A DNA stretch of 64,000 bases. Origin: Marasmius tenuissimus. Taxonomy: Eukaryota; Basidiomycota; Agaricomycetes; Agaricales; Marasmiaceae. Position 1 is the first letter of the stretch, and each line of letters begins with the position of its first letter. Below are positions 12,904 to 27,519 of the stretch, one piece after another. Position numbers and translations under genes: made by a program. Below the pieces are notes generated by a model, which worked only from the letters and a program-made list of their open reading frames with translations, made no database searches and had not been told where the DNA came from. Location of the stretch: the NCBI GenBank assembly GCA_029532415.1, contig JAQOTA010000050.1, positions 1,798,001-1,862,000 of the forward strand. Direction: 5' to 3'.

Positions 12904-13445
12904 TTGGGAGGCGTCGGACCAAGTCGAAAAAGTCGAAAACTTTGTTGTTGATACTTGGTTAGTGCAGGGGGGTTCCCTTTAAATTTCTTGGGCATGAAAG
13001 CGACCCTGATGGCATGTTGTAGATAGGTTGTTAGATAGATCTCTCGTTTTCCGAGTATGCCATTACCCTTGCGCAGTGACTTAAGCCCGAGAGTTCAAAC
13101 GTTTGATCCAGGGAGCGGGATGCCACATGGATCACTCTGAACAGCGTCGGTGTCGGTCATGGTGATGGGCAAAGAGCCTGCCACTGGGCAGTGCTTGCCC
13201 TGAGAGGGACCGATGACGGTCAAGCTGCTTACGAGAGCATGTCTTAGTCACCTGATTACGCTCGGATAGCCCCGCATAGACATCAGACAGTGGCTCTCAG
13301 TTTGCTCATTGCCCACCGTCAGCGAGGACCGCTATTTTTCAACGGTTCTGGTTGCTCGCGGTTTCGTTTATCGTCGCTGAAACCTTCTTTCTATCTTTTT
13401 TCCTATCGTGCGGTGTCCCGTAAACCCACTTCATTTGCCTACAAA
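12904..13445. promoter_or_regulatory. Shared upstream region of asparagine synthetase and PRP4-type kinase
   Basis: 542 bp between two divergent start codons. No convincing TATA box or named motif was found. An in-frame ATG at 13290 could extend the kinase N-terminus into this region. Confidence 0.4.
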
Positions 13446-16023
<2,578 letters not shown>

Positions 16024-16515
16024 GTGGATCAATGTACCATTATTCTATTCTATGATTTCTCGTTCAGGACTTGTGGTACTTGTACGTCGATATGTAATAC
16101 TACAGTAAACTCACATTCAAACTGTTTTCCGGAACTTTCGACATCAGCGTTCGACTCGATGGGCTAAATTGATGGCTGGGGATGCGCAAGTAATGCACGT
16201 ATATTTTTGCATAACGAGGTGACAACATTCAACAAATCGACAAGAGATGCAGAGTGATACGGCTGGTATAGTAATGTCCGAAGTAGATAGTGATGTGGGT
16301 ATAGCATAGTAGTGTACAGTGTACAGTAAGTAGCAATGTCTGAGTCCAATGTAAGCACTAGTCCGAATGTAACGTATAAGAGTCCATATGGGTGATTGAA
16401 GGAACGTGATGAGAAAGGGAATGGCAGGTGTATGGATGAAGTATTGATGAACATGAGATCTCAAGAACGTCGCGTGGGGGCTACCTTCTAGTTTCCAGAT
16501 CGCATCAATCCCAAA
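16024..16515. other. Convergent intergenic region
   Basis: 492 bp between the 3' ends of the kinase and cyclin genes. AT-rich, with no gene or clear repeat seen; it presumably holds both polyadenylation regions. Confidence 0.4.
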
Positions 16516-18026
16516 TCAAACATTAGTTGAGCCAGAAGTCGTGCTCCTAGACAGTGTCGACCTCGACGGGACAAGCACCAGACGCCTGAGAGCGCTCGGG
16601 AGCTGGACCTCCGGGTCCATGTCGCGAGTCGAGTTTTCTTGCACACCAGCCTGGGCTTTCGCAGCTCCCCACATCCGACTCAAGAAATTTCCAGAAAGCC
16701 CTGACCGCGGGATGCTGGGCATTGTAGCGCTAGAGGACAAAGGGTTGCCGTGAGACTTTCCTGAGTTGCTGAGGGCGATTGATGCTGAGCGTTTTGACGA
16801 CGAACGCCTGGAATGCGAAGACAACGAGGAGAGGGAGGACGAGTGTGTTGGAGACGTCGCAGTAACCGTACAGACAGAAGACGCGTCAGAGGGCTTGCGA
16901 GCGCGATTTTGAAGATGGGAATTTTTGTGGGTGTACGAAGGAACGGGACGGACGATGAAGGCTCCTCTATGGAGATGCGATGCGAAGTGATCTTCGGCGA
17001 AATGGTCAACTGAGGAGTTCGAGTAGACTTGAGGTTCCACGTAATGCTCTTCCTCAGAGTCCGATTCTGAGTCTGAAGTTCCCCATCCAGATGACGACCC
17101 CGATGAGGAACCAGTGTCATCGATGAGCGATCCGATATCAGAAGATGAGGAAGAAGAATCGACGCTGATACTCCTGTGCATAACAGGAGGCGCGAGAGTA
17201 GCCATCTCAAGCTGAGGGTTAGATGGACGCTTGACGATCTCTTTGACGGCGGCAGCCAGGGTCGATGATACCGAAGAATCGCGAGGAACAGGCTGTAGGG
17301 AAGAGACTTCGATAGGTTGCTGCTGCTGTGTCTTGACTTGCACCTGGGCCTGGGCCTTTGCTTGCGCCTCTGCTCTTGCCTTGCCGGCCTTCGTTACTTT
17401 ATCGACGGCGATCGCTCTGGTAGAAGCTTGCTGGGCACGGATAACCATGAACGGTGCAAAGTAGCGGCATGCTTCTGCTTCATCGAATCGCAGATCGTAA
17501 TCGAGGAGCTGTATAAGCTGGCGTTCCATCAGGTTGACGTCCTCCAAAGTGGCTATTCCCGCGTACTTCTGCCAATGACTGGTTTTGGGAGACGAATCGT
17601 TGAGGTACTTGGAAGAGACGATGAGCGTGGCGAGAAAGAGTCGATGTCGGACACTGCGGACTCCTAGGGGCGCATACAAGGAAAACTAAGATCAGATATA
17701 TGCACGAAAAGCGAGCATAGAAGCTTCTCACCGCTAGCTTCTGTGAGTTTCGGGCGTATGCGATCGTAGTAGATCGTAGTTGCGAGAAGAGTGCCGACAG
17801 AGACGTTGACGTGCTTGACTAGGCGATATATGAAGTCCCGCAGAGAAGGATCTGTGTTAGATCGAGTTCCAGCAACACGAACTGTCCTGATGGTTTGCTG
17901 GGCAACATAATCAATCATTTCGACCGTGACGCCGTGGTCAATGAGCTGGACGAGGAGAGGATTGTGGAGGCATCTCGGGAGTAGGGAATAAGGGTGGCAA
18001 CGCTGAGATTGTTCATCAAATGACAT
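16516..18026 (-). CDS. PCL/PHO80-type cyclin
   Basis: Regulatory partner of a Pho85-like cyclin-dependent kinase. Two exons: 17732-18026 and 16516-17663. The start MSFDEQSQ at 18026 follows a non-coding-looking AT-rich stretch. The cyclin box spans roughly residues 50-170, with LVKHVNVSVGTLLATTIYYDR, then RLFLATLIVSSKYLNDSS, KTSHWQKYAGI and LLDYDLRFDEAE. The KYLNDSSPK type of motif points to the Pcl1/2-like group more than to Pho80 itself. The long C-terminal tail is low-complexity: a Lys/Ala/Gln stretch, then Ser-rich and acidic runs, then LSRMWGAAKAQ near the end. Such tails are often phosphorylated, but that is inference. It is head to head with the nucleotide-sugar transporter. Confidence 0.87.
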
Positions 18027-18207
18027 TGTGTATTGAAAAGCGAGAGAGAGGTAGAATATGAATGGTCCCTTCGAGGGAGATGGGTGTGGAACGAAAGAAA
18101 GAGAGATAGATTTCAAGTGTCGCACGACGCGACCTTAAATACTAGCGAACAAATAGACACAAATTCTACAGACACGGTAGATATCACGTGGTCGCCTCGA
18201 TCAACCC
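18027..18207. promoter_or_regulatory. 181-bp bidirectional promoter with a CACGTG box
   Basis: Separates the start codons of the cyclin (-) and the UAA transporter (+). A perfect E-box CACGTG lies at 18185-18190, only about 18 bp before the transporter ATG. In yeasts bHLH factors, including Pho4, bind this hexamer. Linking it to the PCL-type cyclin would be speculation, since a hexamer occurs often by chance. Confidence 0.4.
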
Positions 18208-19531
18208 ATGCTTTCCTCCTTCGCGAGCTGGCTGTCGACCTTGTCGCTCGTTTTTGGTGGTTGCTGCAGGCAAGCCCTATTTCCTCTTATATTTTTTATG
18301 GAGCTCATAGGCCCTTTGCAGTAATGCTGTCACTCTTGAACAACTTACCTCCCAGTACCCGAACGCTGGCTCTCTCATAACATTGTGCCAATTTCTGGTT
18401 ATATCGCTTCAGGGACTCCCGAGGCATGTTACTTGGACAAAATACGGTCCACGATTCAGACCTCGTCGGATACCCCTGGCACCGTACCTTGCTCAGGTCG
18501 CATTGTACTACCTAGTTTCGCTGTTGAACAACATTGCATTCGGATACCGCATCCCAATGTCCGTGCATATCATCTTCAGGAGCGGCGGGCTCGTGATCAC
18601 AATGCTTCTCGGCTGGATCGTGGCAAAGAAGAAGTGCGTAGTGGCCCATTTTTACCCTTGTGTTGAGGCTAAAATCCGCAAAATCAGGTACAACATCACT
18701 CAGATAATCTCCATCGTTATCGTCACTGTCGGCGTCCTTCTGACAACACTTTCTGCTTCCAAAACATCATCACCGTCGAGCTCCCAGGATGGATCAATCA
18801 CCACTTATCTTATAGGAATAGCGATATTAACTGCTGCACTTGTATTCGCGGGGTGTCTTGGTCTCGTACAGGACTATACCTATACAAAATATGGACGTCC
18901 AGCACCCCAGAAGCAGCCATCCAATCAGAACAACTCGGGATCCTCGTTAGCACCCCCACCAACATGGCAAGAGTCGATGTTTTACCTCCATTTCCTTGCA
19001 CTACCAATGTTCCTTACTGTACGCAAAGATATCATCTCACAGTTCCATGCCATGCGAACGGGACCAGTATCAACATACTCTCTTCGCGTCTCGGATCTGC
19101 CCTCTTCTCTCAAAGACTCTCTCACCTCCCCACCCTTTACTTCCCTTCCGATAGCCTCCGACGGCCAAAACGCATCTTCACCCGTCTCCGTCGTCACGGT
19201 GGGCGATGACGCGTACGCACATCTTCGGATGCCCTCTGCTCTGGTACCCCTTCTCCTGAATACCCTGACACAGTCGCTCTGTGCAGCAGGCGTCAACAAA
19301 CTCACTACCCGAGTCAGCGCGCTCACAGTGACACTGATCCTCGTTGTCAGGAAGGCCGTGAGTCTAGTACTGAGCGTCGTTGTAGGACTTGGGAACACTG
19401 GTCATAGCGGGGACAACGTAGACATGAAGATGATGTGGACGGGTGCGGCACTGGTTATGTTGGGCACCATTGGGTATTCACTAGGTACCCAGAGAAGGAA
19501 CAACACGAAACCGAGGCAGAAGAAAGAGTGA
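18208..19531 (+). CDS. UAA-family nucleotide-sugar transporter (UDP-GlcNAc type)
   Basis: Multi-pass Golgi/ER membrane carrier; the closest known type is Yea4/SLC35B4, which moves UDP-N-acetylglucosamine for chitin and glycan synthesis. Exon 1 encodes MLSSFASWLSTLSLVFGGCC and joins to NAVTLEQL...YPNAGSLITLCQF through a GC-AG intron (18270-18321). The family motifs CCSNAVTLEQL and AFGYRIPMSVHIIFRSGG are plain. A second intron (18634-18687, 54 nt) splits the KKKYN segment. It has no in-frame stop, so unspliced mRNA would still encode a protein with 18 extra residues. About eight to ten hydrophobic segments are visible, with a Ser-rich loop (KTSSPSSSQDG) and a basic C-terminal tail. The substrate is inferred from the family only. 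Confidence 0.85.
18270..18321 (+). other. GC-AG intron in the UAA transporter
   Basis: 52 nt, starts GCAAGC after exon ...TGCTGCAG and ends TTTGCAG. Joining gives TGC TGC AGT AAT, the conserved CCSN. No GT donor nearby gives this frame. Confidence 0.75.
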
Positions 19532-20038
19532 AGCGAAGGTCATTCCTGTATGTATTGTCTTAGAATACTCTGATTGTGTGTGTATTGGTGGTTACACGCT
19601 GTTGCGCTTGAGTGCAGGCCCAGGGCTCGGGCACAAACAATGTCAATAAGTATCAAGTAATTGTCCTGTGCCTTGCAGAGTGAATTCCATGTCGTAGGCG
19701 CTTGTAGGTCCATATTCCATGATGGTGTTCGATGGGTGGGAACGTTTGACTCAGCATCGAGGGGTCTGCAACAGCTTCCATTGCGACTTTTGGCCATCTC
19801 CGTCTTCCAAACCCCACGGCTTCCGCATCCTCGCCCTGACTCCATCCTGAGAAGCCATGATCAACATAAGCTGGGAACCGCGGGTCGACGAAGCACCGTC
19901 ATGAGGCTGGCCGATAGACTCTGATGAAGCACAAATTTCCCATCAATCCTCACGATGTGGAGACGCTCTTCCCATGATTCTGAATAAAATGGAGGCCTTC
20001 ACGACTGTCTTTGCTCCACTCTCTTGTCCTCTTCGAAG
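19532..20038. other. Intergenic region upstream of the GMC oxidoreductase
   Basis: 507 bp; no gene recognised and no clear TATA box close to the GMC start at 20039. Confidence 0.35.
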
Positions 20039-22408
20039 ATGTGCTATAGGGTGTGGTGCCTATGGAGTCTATTCTGCATCGCTGCGCTACAAGCCTCAGC
20101 TGCTATCTTCCGTAGCCTCGATGAACTCGAAGAGCGCTCCTTCGACTTCATTATCATAGGCGGCAAGTTTCCGTCAACAGTCTCTAGTCGCTAAAGTACC
20201 AACTCACCTATGAACTCGACAGGTGGAACCGCAGGAAATGTTGTTGCCAATCGCTTGTCTGAGAATTCATCCTGGTCGGTTCTGGTGATAGAGGCAGGCG
20301 GAAAGTATGCCCTACCTTCCTCTCGTTTTCCGTTCGTGACGCAAGACCTGGCTATTCGTTTCTCAGTGTCGAGAATGTCACCGAATCGATGGTTCCGGCT
20401 TTTGCACCAAAGGCAGCGCCTAATACGGCCTTGGATTGGAACCTGACGAGTATGCAGCTCATATAATCGCCGCGATATATAACCAACACTCCATCTCCCC
20501 AGCTACACCTCAATTGGCACTGAACAACCGTACCCTCCCAGTTACTCGTGGATTTGGATTGGGAGGAAGCAGTTCAATTAGTAAGTTTTTTTATTCGGTT
20601 CGAAGCGCGGGTATTCATCGAGCATTGACAATGTCGCCTACGCAGACTATATGGGATACACGCGCGGTACCGCGGATGACTTTGACCGTTATGCGGCCAT
20701 AACGGGTGACGAGGGCTGGAGTTGGGAAAATATTCTCCCCTACATCGCAAAAGTAAAGACTTGTTCGGTCATGAATTATTCGTCGCTGGGTACTGACAAC
20801 CAGTTTCAGAACGAGAAATTCCTCGAACCGTTGGACGAAAACGCGACTCAATATGACCCCTCAGTTCACAGCTCTTCTGGTATCAACTCTGTGAGTACGG
20901 AAGGCTTCCCTCGTCTCGACATCGAAAGTCGCGTTCTTCAATCTACACAAGAGAGCAACGAGTTCCCCTTCAATCGTGACATGAATTCCGGGAATCAACT
21001 GGGATTCGGTGCGTTTCTTGTGATGCTGGTCTTTCCTGTGTTACGAGTTTCTCATTCCCTTCCTCAGGATGGCCTCAAGCCACAATCGAGAACGGTACAA
21101 GAAGCAGCTCTGCTACTTCTTATTTGGGCCCCACATTCATAGATCGTCCAAACCTTAATGTACTAGTCAATACTCAAGCTATACGGCTCCTCACTAGTAA
21201 CGGTGATTCGCTATCGATCAGTGGGGTAGAAGTTACCGGGGACGGGGGTGGTACGTGGACCGCTTACCTGCTAGCATAAGTCGTCGCTGACGAACGCATG
21301 GGACTTGGGCAGCTACTTGCACGCAGATTGAAGCTACGAAAGAAATTATTCTATCCGCGGGTAGCATCATGACTCCCCATATCCTTCTACACTCTGGGAT
21401 CGGTGACTCGAATGAACTTGACTCAGTTGGCATCGAGACTCTTCATCATCTGCCATCCGTGGGCAAGAACCTAACCGAACATCCGTTTGTCTTGAACAAC
21501 TTCCAAGCCAACTCGAACAACACGTCCGACGGTGCAGCCCGCGATCCAGCGCTAGCTGCGCAACAGCTGGAACAGTGGACGACGAATAAGACTGGCCCGC
21601 TGGTCGACTCTCCTCTTGTCATGTTGGGTTGGTTCCGACTGAACGAAAGCTCAGAAATCTTCCAACAGTTCGAGGACCCGTCGTCCGGCAATCGCAGTGC
21701 CCATATAGAACTCATATTCATCGTACGTAGTCCCGACTCATTGTCCTCACGTTGATTACAGTCTAACTTGGCTCCTAGAACGGATTTTCTGGAGCTGTAC
21801 CGGAAACAGGGAACTTTATTAGTGTTGGCGTTGGTGGGGTGTCTCCCGTCGCAAGTAAGCAACATGACTGACCCTTTCGCCTAATACCATGACCTGACAA
21901 CGAGCCCATGGTTAGGTGGATCCCTCACACTCAATTCCTCCGACCCTCTGGATAGTCCCCTTATCAATTACAACCTTTTCGATTCCGATTTTGACAAATT
22001 CGTGATGAGGGAGGCCATTCGAACTATCCGGCGTCTGTTCGCCCTGCAGGCATGGGAGGGTTTCATCCTTTCTTCCCCTACGAATGCAACAACAGACGAA
22101 GAACTGGACGACTATATTGCTCGGAACGGGGGCGGGCTTTTCCACCCCGTTGGAACCGCAGCGATGTCACCCGAAGGTGCAGACTGGGGAGTTGTCGATC
22201 CAGATCTGAAAGTTAAGGGCGTTGAGGGTTTGAGGGTCGTTGATGCGAGTGTATTCGTAAGTTTTGCTGTTTGATTGTTTGCCGCGGGATCACTGATTGA
22301 GTTATCTTCTCGCAGCCAAAGATACCCACTGCACATACACAAGCTCCGACCTACATTGTCGCTGAGAGGGCTGCAGATCTGATCAAGGAGACGTGGTGTA
22401 GTGCTTGA
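20039..22408 (+). CDS. Secreted GMC oxidoreductase, aryl-alcohol-oxidase-like
   Basis: FAD flavoprotein of the glucose-methanol-choline family. The ATG at 20039 encodes a signal peptide of about 22 residues (LWSLFCIAALQASAA end). The dinucleotide fold follows (FDFIIIGGGTAGNVVANRL ... VLVIEAGG), then GMC signature 1 (GFGLGGSSSINYMGYTRG) and signature 2 (GSIMTPHILLHSGIG). The catalytic His lies in HPVGTAAM, and a second His in PTAHTQAP, the pair seen in aryl-alcohol oxidases. It ends SA-stop at 22406-22408. About ten introns were joined; the first (20163-20222) is GC-AG. Several N-x-S/T sites fit secretion. Mushroom enzymes of this type oxidise aromatic or aliphatic alcohols and supply H2O2 for lignocellulose attack. 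The exact substrate cannot be told; pyranose or methanol oxidases are less likely by motif. Confidence 0.88.
20163..20222 (+). other. GC-AG intron in the GMC oxidoreductase
   Basis: 60 nt, donor GCAAGT, acceptor CGACAG. It restores the GGGTAG dinucleotide-binding motif; no GT donor in the vicinity does so. Confidence 0.72.
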
Positions 22409-22655
22409 AGCTTTTCATTATTCATCACGAAGAGTTTTGTCCGTGTATCGATTCATTCTTCTGGATGAAAGTTCCAATTTCGTTATGCGTAACTTATCAG
22501 CGGAAGCTCAACCTCGAGAGATAGCCAACACGTTCCCAGTCTCCTGTACAACTTGAATCCAATGACTGATTACCCAGAAGAAAAACCTGACAAACACTTG
22601 AAACGACCGTATGGTAAAAGAGCGAAAATAGCAGCACGTAGACCCCAACAATAGA

Positions 22656-23862
22656 TCACGACCTGGCACCAGCAGCTGGATCACCACCTTCCTTTTCATG
22701 ATGTTCCTTCGATACCCTTAAAACATCTTCATCCGATCTTGCCCCAATTCGATTTGCCTCCAAATCAACCTCTTGCGAAACCACCTGTTCCTCTGGAGCT
22801 CGTTCATTTCGCGATCGTATGGTGTCCAAAGCGCTGTCCAATAGATCCCTTAACTCGGATACAGAAACCGCCATGCGAGGTCTCTCGTGCTTGATCCACC
22901 AATATATCCCATAAATTGCGACGCAAAACACGACCAAAGCAGCCATGTTGAGCACCAATGCAAGCAGGGCAAAGATACCTTGCATTACACCGGAGAATAA
23001 GGCGAAGAGCAGGAATCCTGCCACCCCTACTGGACCGAGGAAGCCAATGAGCACCAAACGGATCGGGTAAAACATGGAAGGTGAGGACGATGCTGGTAGA
23101 GACGGAAACTCAGTTTCTGAGATATTTCCGAGTTCGTCGAGTGTTATGGAGAGGAGAGGATCTATGCCAGGTGGTGTTCCCTACACATTAGAGGGAAAAA
23201 GAGATGAAGAATACCGACGATATGCCAAGTGCACAACGCAAACGCACCTCTAAGCCCTGATACCAGAAATCCGAGTCCGTCCAAATCTGAACCAAATTCT
23301 CTTCTGGGACTCTTCGTATGCGGTAGAAAATCTGTGCTACATCGCGCATGACCCACCAGGCCAGCAACGCTGCATCCGCAGGAGCAGCAGGTGGGAATTC
23401 CAAATGGTCAACATCCCCTGTCGCGAGAGTTAGCTCGGTCGGTGAAGATAATGAAGTGTTTCCTTCGAGATGTTCCAATAATATATTATGGTAAGGTACT
23501 TCAATCTGTGGTGGAAATCCAAAGAAGGCGCCAATCCCAGCGACATCGTCGTCTCCTCCCCCAAGCACCAGCGTTGCTGAGCCGGCCCCTAGTTCGCGTA
23601 TTAGCCTGAACTGCATGATAAACGATTGTCCTGTCCAATCTCGAGAATTTGCGCCTCGAACATTGATATCCCAAGGAGGAAAGAACGTGTCTTTGTCGAA
23701 AACTCGTGTGATGGTTCGACCGTTTAGAAGGGAAGCATTTGTTGATGCATCGTCCGGAATGGGCGAGGGTAGCGAGACGTAGAGAATTGCGAGGAATATC
23801 CAAGTTAAGGAGATGAGGACAGTAGACTTGACCAGGCGAAGAAGAGCCCTTCGAAGAAACAT
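22656..23862 (-). CDS. Conserved hypothetical membrane protein
   Basis: Two exons, 23248-23862 and 22656-23180, with a 67-nt GT-AG intron. The start MFLRRALLRLVKS is followed by a single hydrophobic segment (VLISLTWIFLAILYVSL), likely a signal anchor. A luminal or extracellular domain of about 200 residues follows, with N-glycosylation sites and a DWTGQSF and WTDSDFWYQGLE pattern. After the intron two or three hydrophobic segments lie close together (LVLIGFLGPVGVAGFLLFAL; ALLALVLNMAALVVFCVAIY), then a charged cytosolic tail with SELRDLLDSALDTI and many E/R. I recognise no named family. An upstream in-frame start would run into the antiporter promoter region, so 23862 is preferred. The 3' end converges on the GMC gene with about 250 bp between. 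Confidence 0.7.
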
Positions 23863-24274
23863 GAAGGTGGGAGCAAAGTGCCTAGGGGCCCCGTCGAACA
23901 GACGCCGGTTGTTCTGCCGAAGTTCCGCGCGGCAGACATGGCAGAACTGGCAGAACAGACCAGACTGAACAGGACTGAACTCACTCCGTCCGACACCATC
24001 ATGTGGTAGGCTTGCATTCGCCTTCGTTCTACAATAGGCTTCCTGGGTCTCAAAGCTCAGCTTCTCCCGAGAACGGACACTCAAAGACGGGATGCTAACA
24101 TCAAGGTTAAACGAAAGAAAGTGCGGGTTTTCGGCGTGGTCACTCCTAAATTGCTCTGAGTCGGAAAGCTCCCGTCGAAATTTTGACAATAGTTTTCCCG
24201 AAAGCTCTCCACAGTCTTGTTTTTAGGACACCGATTATATCCTTCTTCCTCACCATCTCCATCTCGACTCGACG
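23863..24274. promoter_or_regulatory. Divergent upstream region of membrane protein and KHA1-like antiporter
   Basis: 412 bp between divergent ATGs. A near-repeat of CGGCAGACATGGCAGAACTGGCAGAACAG type (purine-rich CAGAAC units) lies at about 23931-23965. No TATA box is evident. Confidence 0.35.
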
Positions 24275-27242
24275 ATGGGCGAGTTCTCATCCACGCTAAT
24301 CGCCCTCTTCAGCAAACGTGCTGCCCAAGACCAGGGTGGTCTACTCAACGGGAAGGATCCCACTGTACCCAGCAATTCCGACCCTATTCGACTCTGGATT
24401 ATCCAGCTAGGAATAATCATAACGACCGCCTCACTCCTTTCCCTCGCACTGCGACGAATACGTCAACCAAAGGTCATCGCAGAAGTTCTTGGTGGCATAT
24501 TACTCGGCAAGACCGCCTTTGGTCGCATACCAGGCTTCACCCAACACATCTTTCCAGACGAGGCCAAAGGATACCTTTCTCTCACAGCCAACATTGGACT
24601 GTGTTTATTTCTGTTTCTTGTCGGACTAGAAATCGATGGGAGTGTCATCAAAAGGAACGTCAGGTTGAGTGCGACCGTGGGGCTCGCGGGAATGTGCTTG
24701 CCCTTTGGATTTGGAGTCGCGCTAGCCGTGCCATTGTACAACGAATTCATCGATTCCAGTGCCGTCAAATTCACCCATTTCATGTTGTTTACAGGCGTGG
24801 CCTACTCCATCACCGCTTTCCCAGTGCTTTGTCGTATCTTGACGGAGCTCAAGCTTCTCGATACCACAGTTGGTATCGTTGTGCTCAGCGCTGGCGTTGC
24901 GAACGATATCATTGGGTGGACCCTTTTGGCTCTTTCAGTCGCTCTTGTTAATGCAGGAAGCGGTTTGACGGCGCTATACGTTCTACTTGTTTGTGTGGGA
25001 TGGACGCTTATCGTGCTTTTCCCACTAAAGCATGCGATACGTTGGATGGGGAGGAAAACCGGGTCGATAGAAGCAGGTCATCCGACGATGTTCTTCATGA
25101 CTGTCATCGTCATATGCATCTTCGGCAGTGCATTCTTCACAGATATCATAGGAGTGCACGCTATTTTTGGTGCATTCCTTGTGGGACTGGTTGTTCCCCG
25201 GGAAGGTGGCTTGGCCATCGCACTGACAGAGAAGCTAGAGGATATGGTAGGCATCATATTCCTGCCTCTGGTGAGTAATCTACTTGCTTCTCCCGTGAAG
25301 CGTCTATTGACTGTGTCCATTCTGTAGTACTTCACACTGTCTGGACTGTCGACCGATCTCGGGTTGTTGAATGATGGTAAGGAAACATGTCCAATTCAAT
25401 CACTACATTCCATCAATTTTCGTTACAGGCAAAACTTGGGGTTTCACCATCGCAATCTGTTTGCTGGCATTCACAGGAAAGTTTGGAGGCTGCACACTTG
25501 CTGCTCGATACCTCACCTCACCGTCCAACTTCTCATGGCGCGAATCATGTGCGATCGGTTCGTTGATGTCCTGTAAGGGACTCGTCGAGCTCATCGTGCT
25601 CAACGTGGGGTTGAGTGCGGGTATCTTGAGTACCAAAGTCTTTTCAATGTTCGTCCTCGAGGCCTTGGTGCTCACCTTCATGACGACACCCCTGGTCGTG
25701 ACCTTCTACCCACCGGATAAGAGGGTCCGTGCCTCCGCGACCGGGGCGAATTTCAATAACGTGGTTGATACGCCCAAGGCCGTTGAGGCTGGAGAAGCCA
25801 GGCTTTCGAACGAAAGTAAGCGTATATCGGGAGGTGGCGATTTGCTAGGAATGGAAGAAAGAAGGAGGTGGACAAGTTTTGCCGTCGTCCTGGACAAGAT
25901 GGAACACCTCCCGAGTTTGATGGCCTTCACGCAGCTTGTGAAGCCCCCGGCCTCACCATCGACCATCGATAGGGCTTCCTCATCTACACAAGATAACGCT
26001 TCCCAGCCCACCGTCGATGGAACCAGCATCACTCTGCACCCCCTCCGCATCCTACCGCTTTCGGACCGACTCCTCTCCTCCACAATTCACCTGTCCGCCC
26101 ATTACACCGACCCTGTATTGATGGTCTATAGAATGTTCACCCGCCTCCTTCCCTGGTCCGAATCTAATGTCGCCGAGCCACGAATAGAGGTGATCGATTC
26201 TGACGGAGAGGAGAGAGCGACCAGCGTCATCGATCATGCCATTTCATCTAGCGTTCGAGGAGAAAAGGAAAGCATGAGGAATCTGATCATGTTAGGTTGG
26301 TTACCACCAGCACCCGCACCCGGAACTGCAACTGCTGCCACTCCGACACCCCTAGCTGCCACAACACCCCGATCGATCTCGTATAACCCGTTCGACGCAT
26401 TATTCCGGACTGCTTCATACCATGCAGGTGGCGGTGAGGAGGAAACGACCCTTCACGCACATTTCGTGCGTGGAGTGTTCGGAAAGGCTGGGAAGCGAGG
26501 TCTAGACGTGGGTTTGTTTGTCGAGTTGGCTCATTCGAGGGGATCGACTGCTACGTCTATGTTCGACGGTGCTGGTGGAAGCGACGAGGAAATGCATGTG
26601 TATCTACCCTTCTTCGGAGGTCCCGATGACCGGATGGCATTGGAGTTTGTCCTTCAGCTCTGTGAACGGAAAGGCGTGAGGGCAGAGGTTGTTTGGGTTA
26701 AGGTTGGGCAGGACTCTGAGGATGGTGTTAGTGGAGAAATGAAGGTCCCGGACGAACATCACTTGTCGACAGTGGCCTCTGCCAGGTCTCACAGGACGAG
26801 CGTTTTCGGTCCCGGCGGCGGGGTGGTGGCATCTGCAGCATTCCCGGATACGGTGTACGCGTCAATGACGAACGAGACCAGGATGCAGTCAGCCACTGCC
26901 GATAGTGTCGTATGGGAACGGTATTCCTCTTCTTCGTCGTCGAGGGTCAAATTCAGAGAGTTGAAGGTTGAAACTGACAAGGGGCTGAGAGGGATCTTGG
27001 AGGATATGCGAGGGTGGTCTTCCATGATCAGGGGAAGGAAGATTGCTGTGACGGGAAGGTCACGGAGATTGGCAGTCGAGAACCATGCCAAGGAGCTGAA
27101 AGAGGCGTTTTATGGGGGTGAAGGTGGAGATGTTCGGAAGACTGTGGGAGATGTTGGTGCTGGGATCATGTATAGAGGTTCTGCTGCTGGCGTGGATGGG
27201 CTTGTAGTAGTTCAGGGAGGCGCCGGGGATGAGGTGTTGTAG
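24275..27242 (+). CDS. kha1: KHA1-like K+(Na+)/H+ antiporter (CPA2 family)
   Basis: Monovalent cation/proton exchanger; in yeast Kha1 sits in Golgi/endosomal membranes and controls luminal pH and K+. Three exons with introns at about 25270-25327 and 25377-25429 give some 950 residues. The first 430 residues hold about 12 transmembrane segments with CPA2 hallmarks: RQPKVIAEVLGGILLG, LFLFLVGLEID, SAGVANDIIGW (the ND pair of the ion site), IIGVHAIFGAFLVGL and KGLVELIVLNVGLSAGIL. The C-terminal half is a long soluble region with Ala/Pro/Thr-rich linkers and a folded part (VYLPFFGGPDDRMALEFVLQL) resembling the USP-like tail of Kha1/CHX proteins. The start at 24275 precedes the first helix by about 40 residues. 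The call is firm, though ion preference is not shown. Confidence 0.9.
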
Positions 27243-27519
27243 GAATGCAAACCTTTGCTGGCAATGACTCGTGGGCTGGAGTGGAAGGGCCGGATCCATC
27301 CACCTGTATACCTACTATATGTTCTACTTACCATCTTTGTTCACGACGTTCACGATGGATTGTAGCAACTATAATCATAATCTCGGATCCGGAATGATCT
27401 TGGCTGTCAGAGCGTTATGATGAAGAGTTGGGTAAATACTGTAAACTTCGTATAAGTACACTAATAGTAAGTATCATCAAAGACCACGGAGAAACCAATA
27501 AATAGATAAACGTGTGGGG
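27243..27519. other. Short convergent intergenic region
   Basis: 277 bp between the 3' ends of the antiporter and the NCBP3-like gene; AT-rich, nothing recognised. Confidence 0.35.

Noticed and set aside
16813..17667. Long plus-strand open frames opposite the cyclin gene
   Set aside because: They mirror the low-complexity Ser/Ala/Gln-rich cyclin tail; the cyclin box on the minus strand decides the coding strand.
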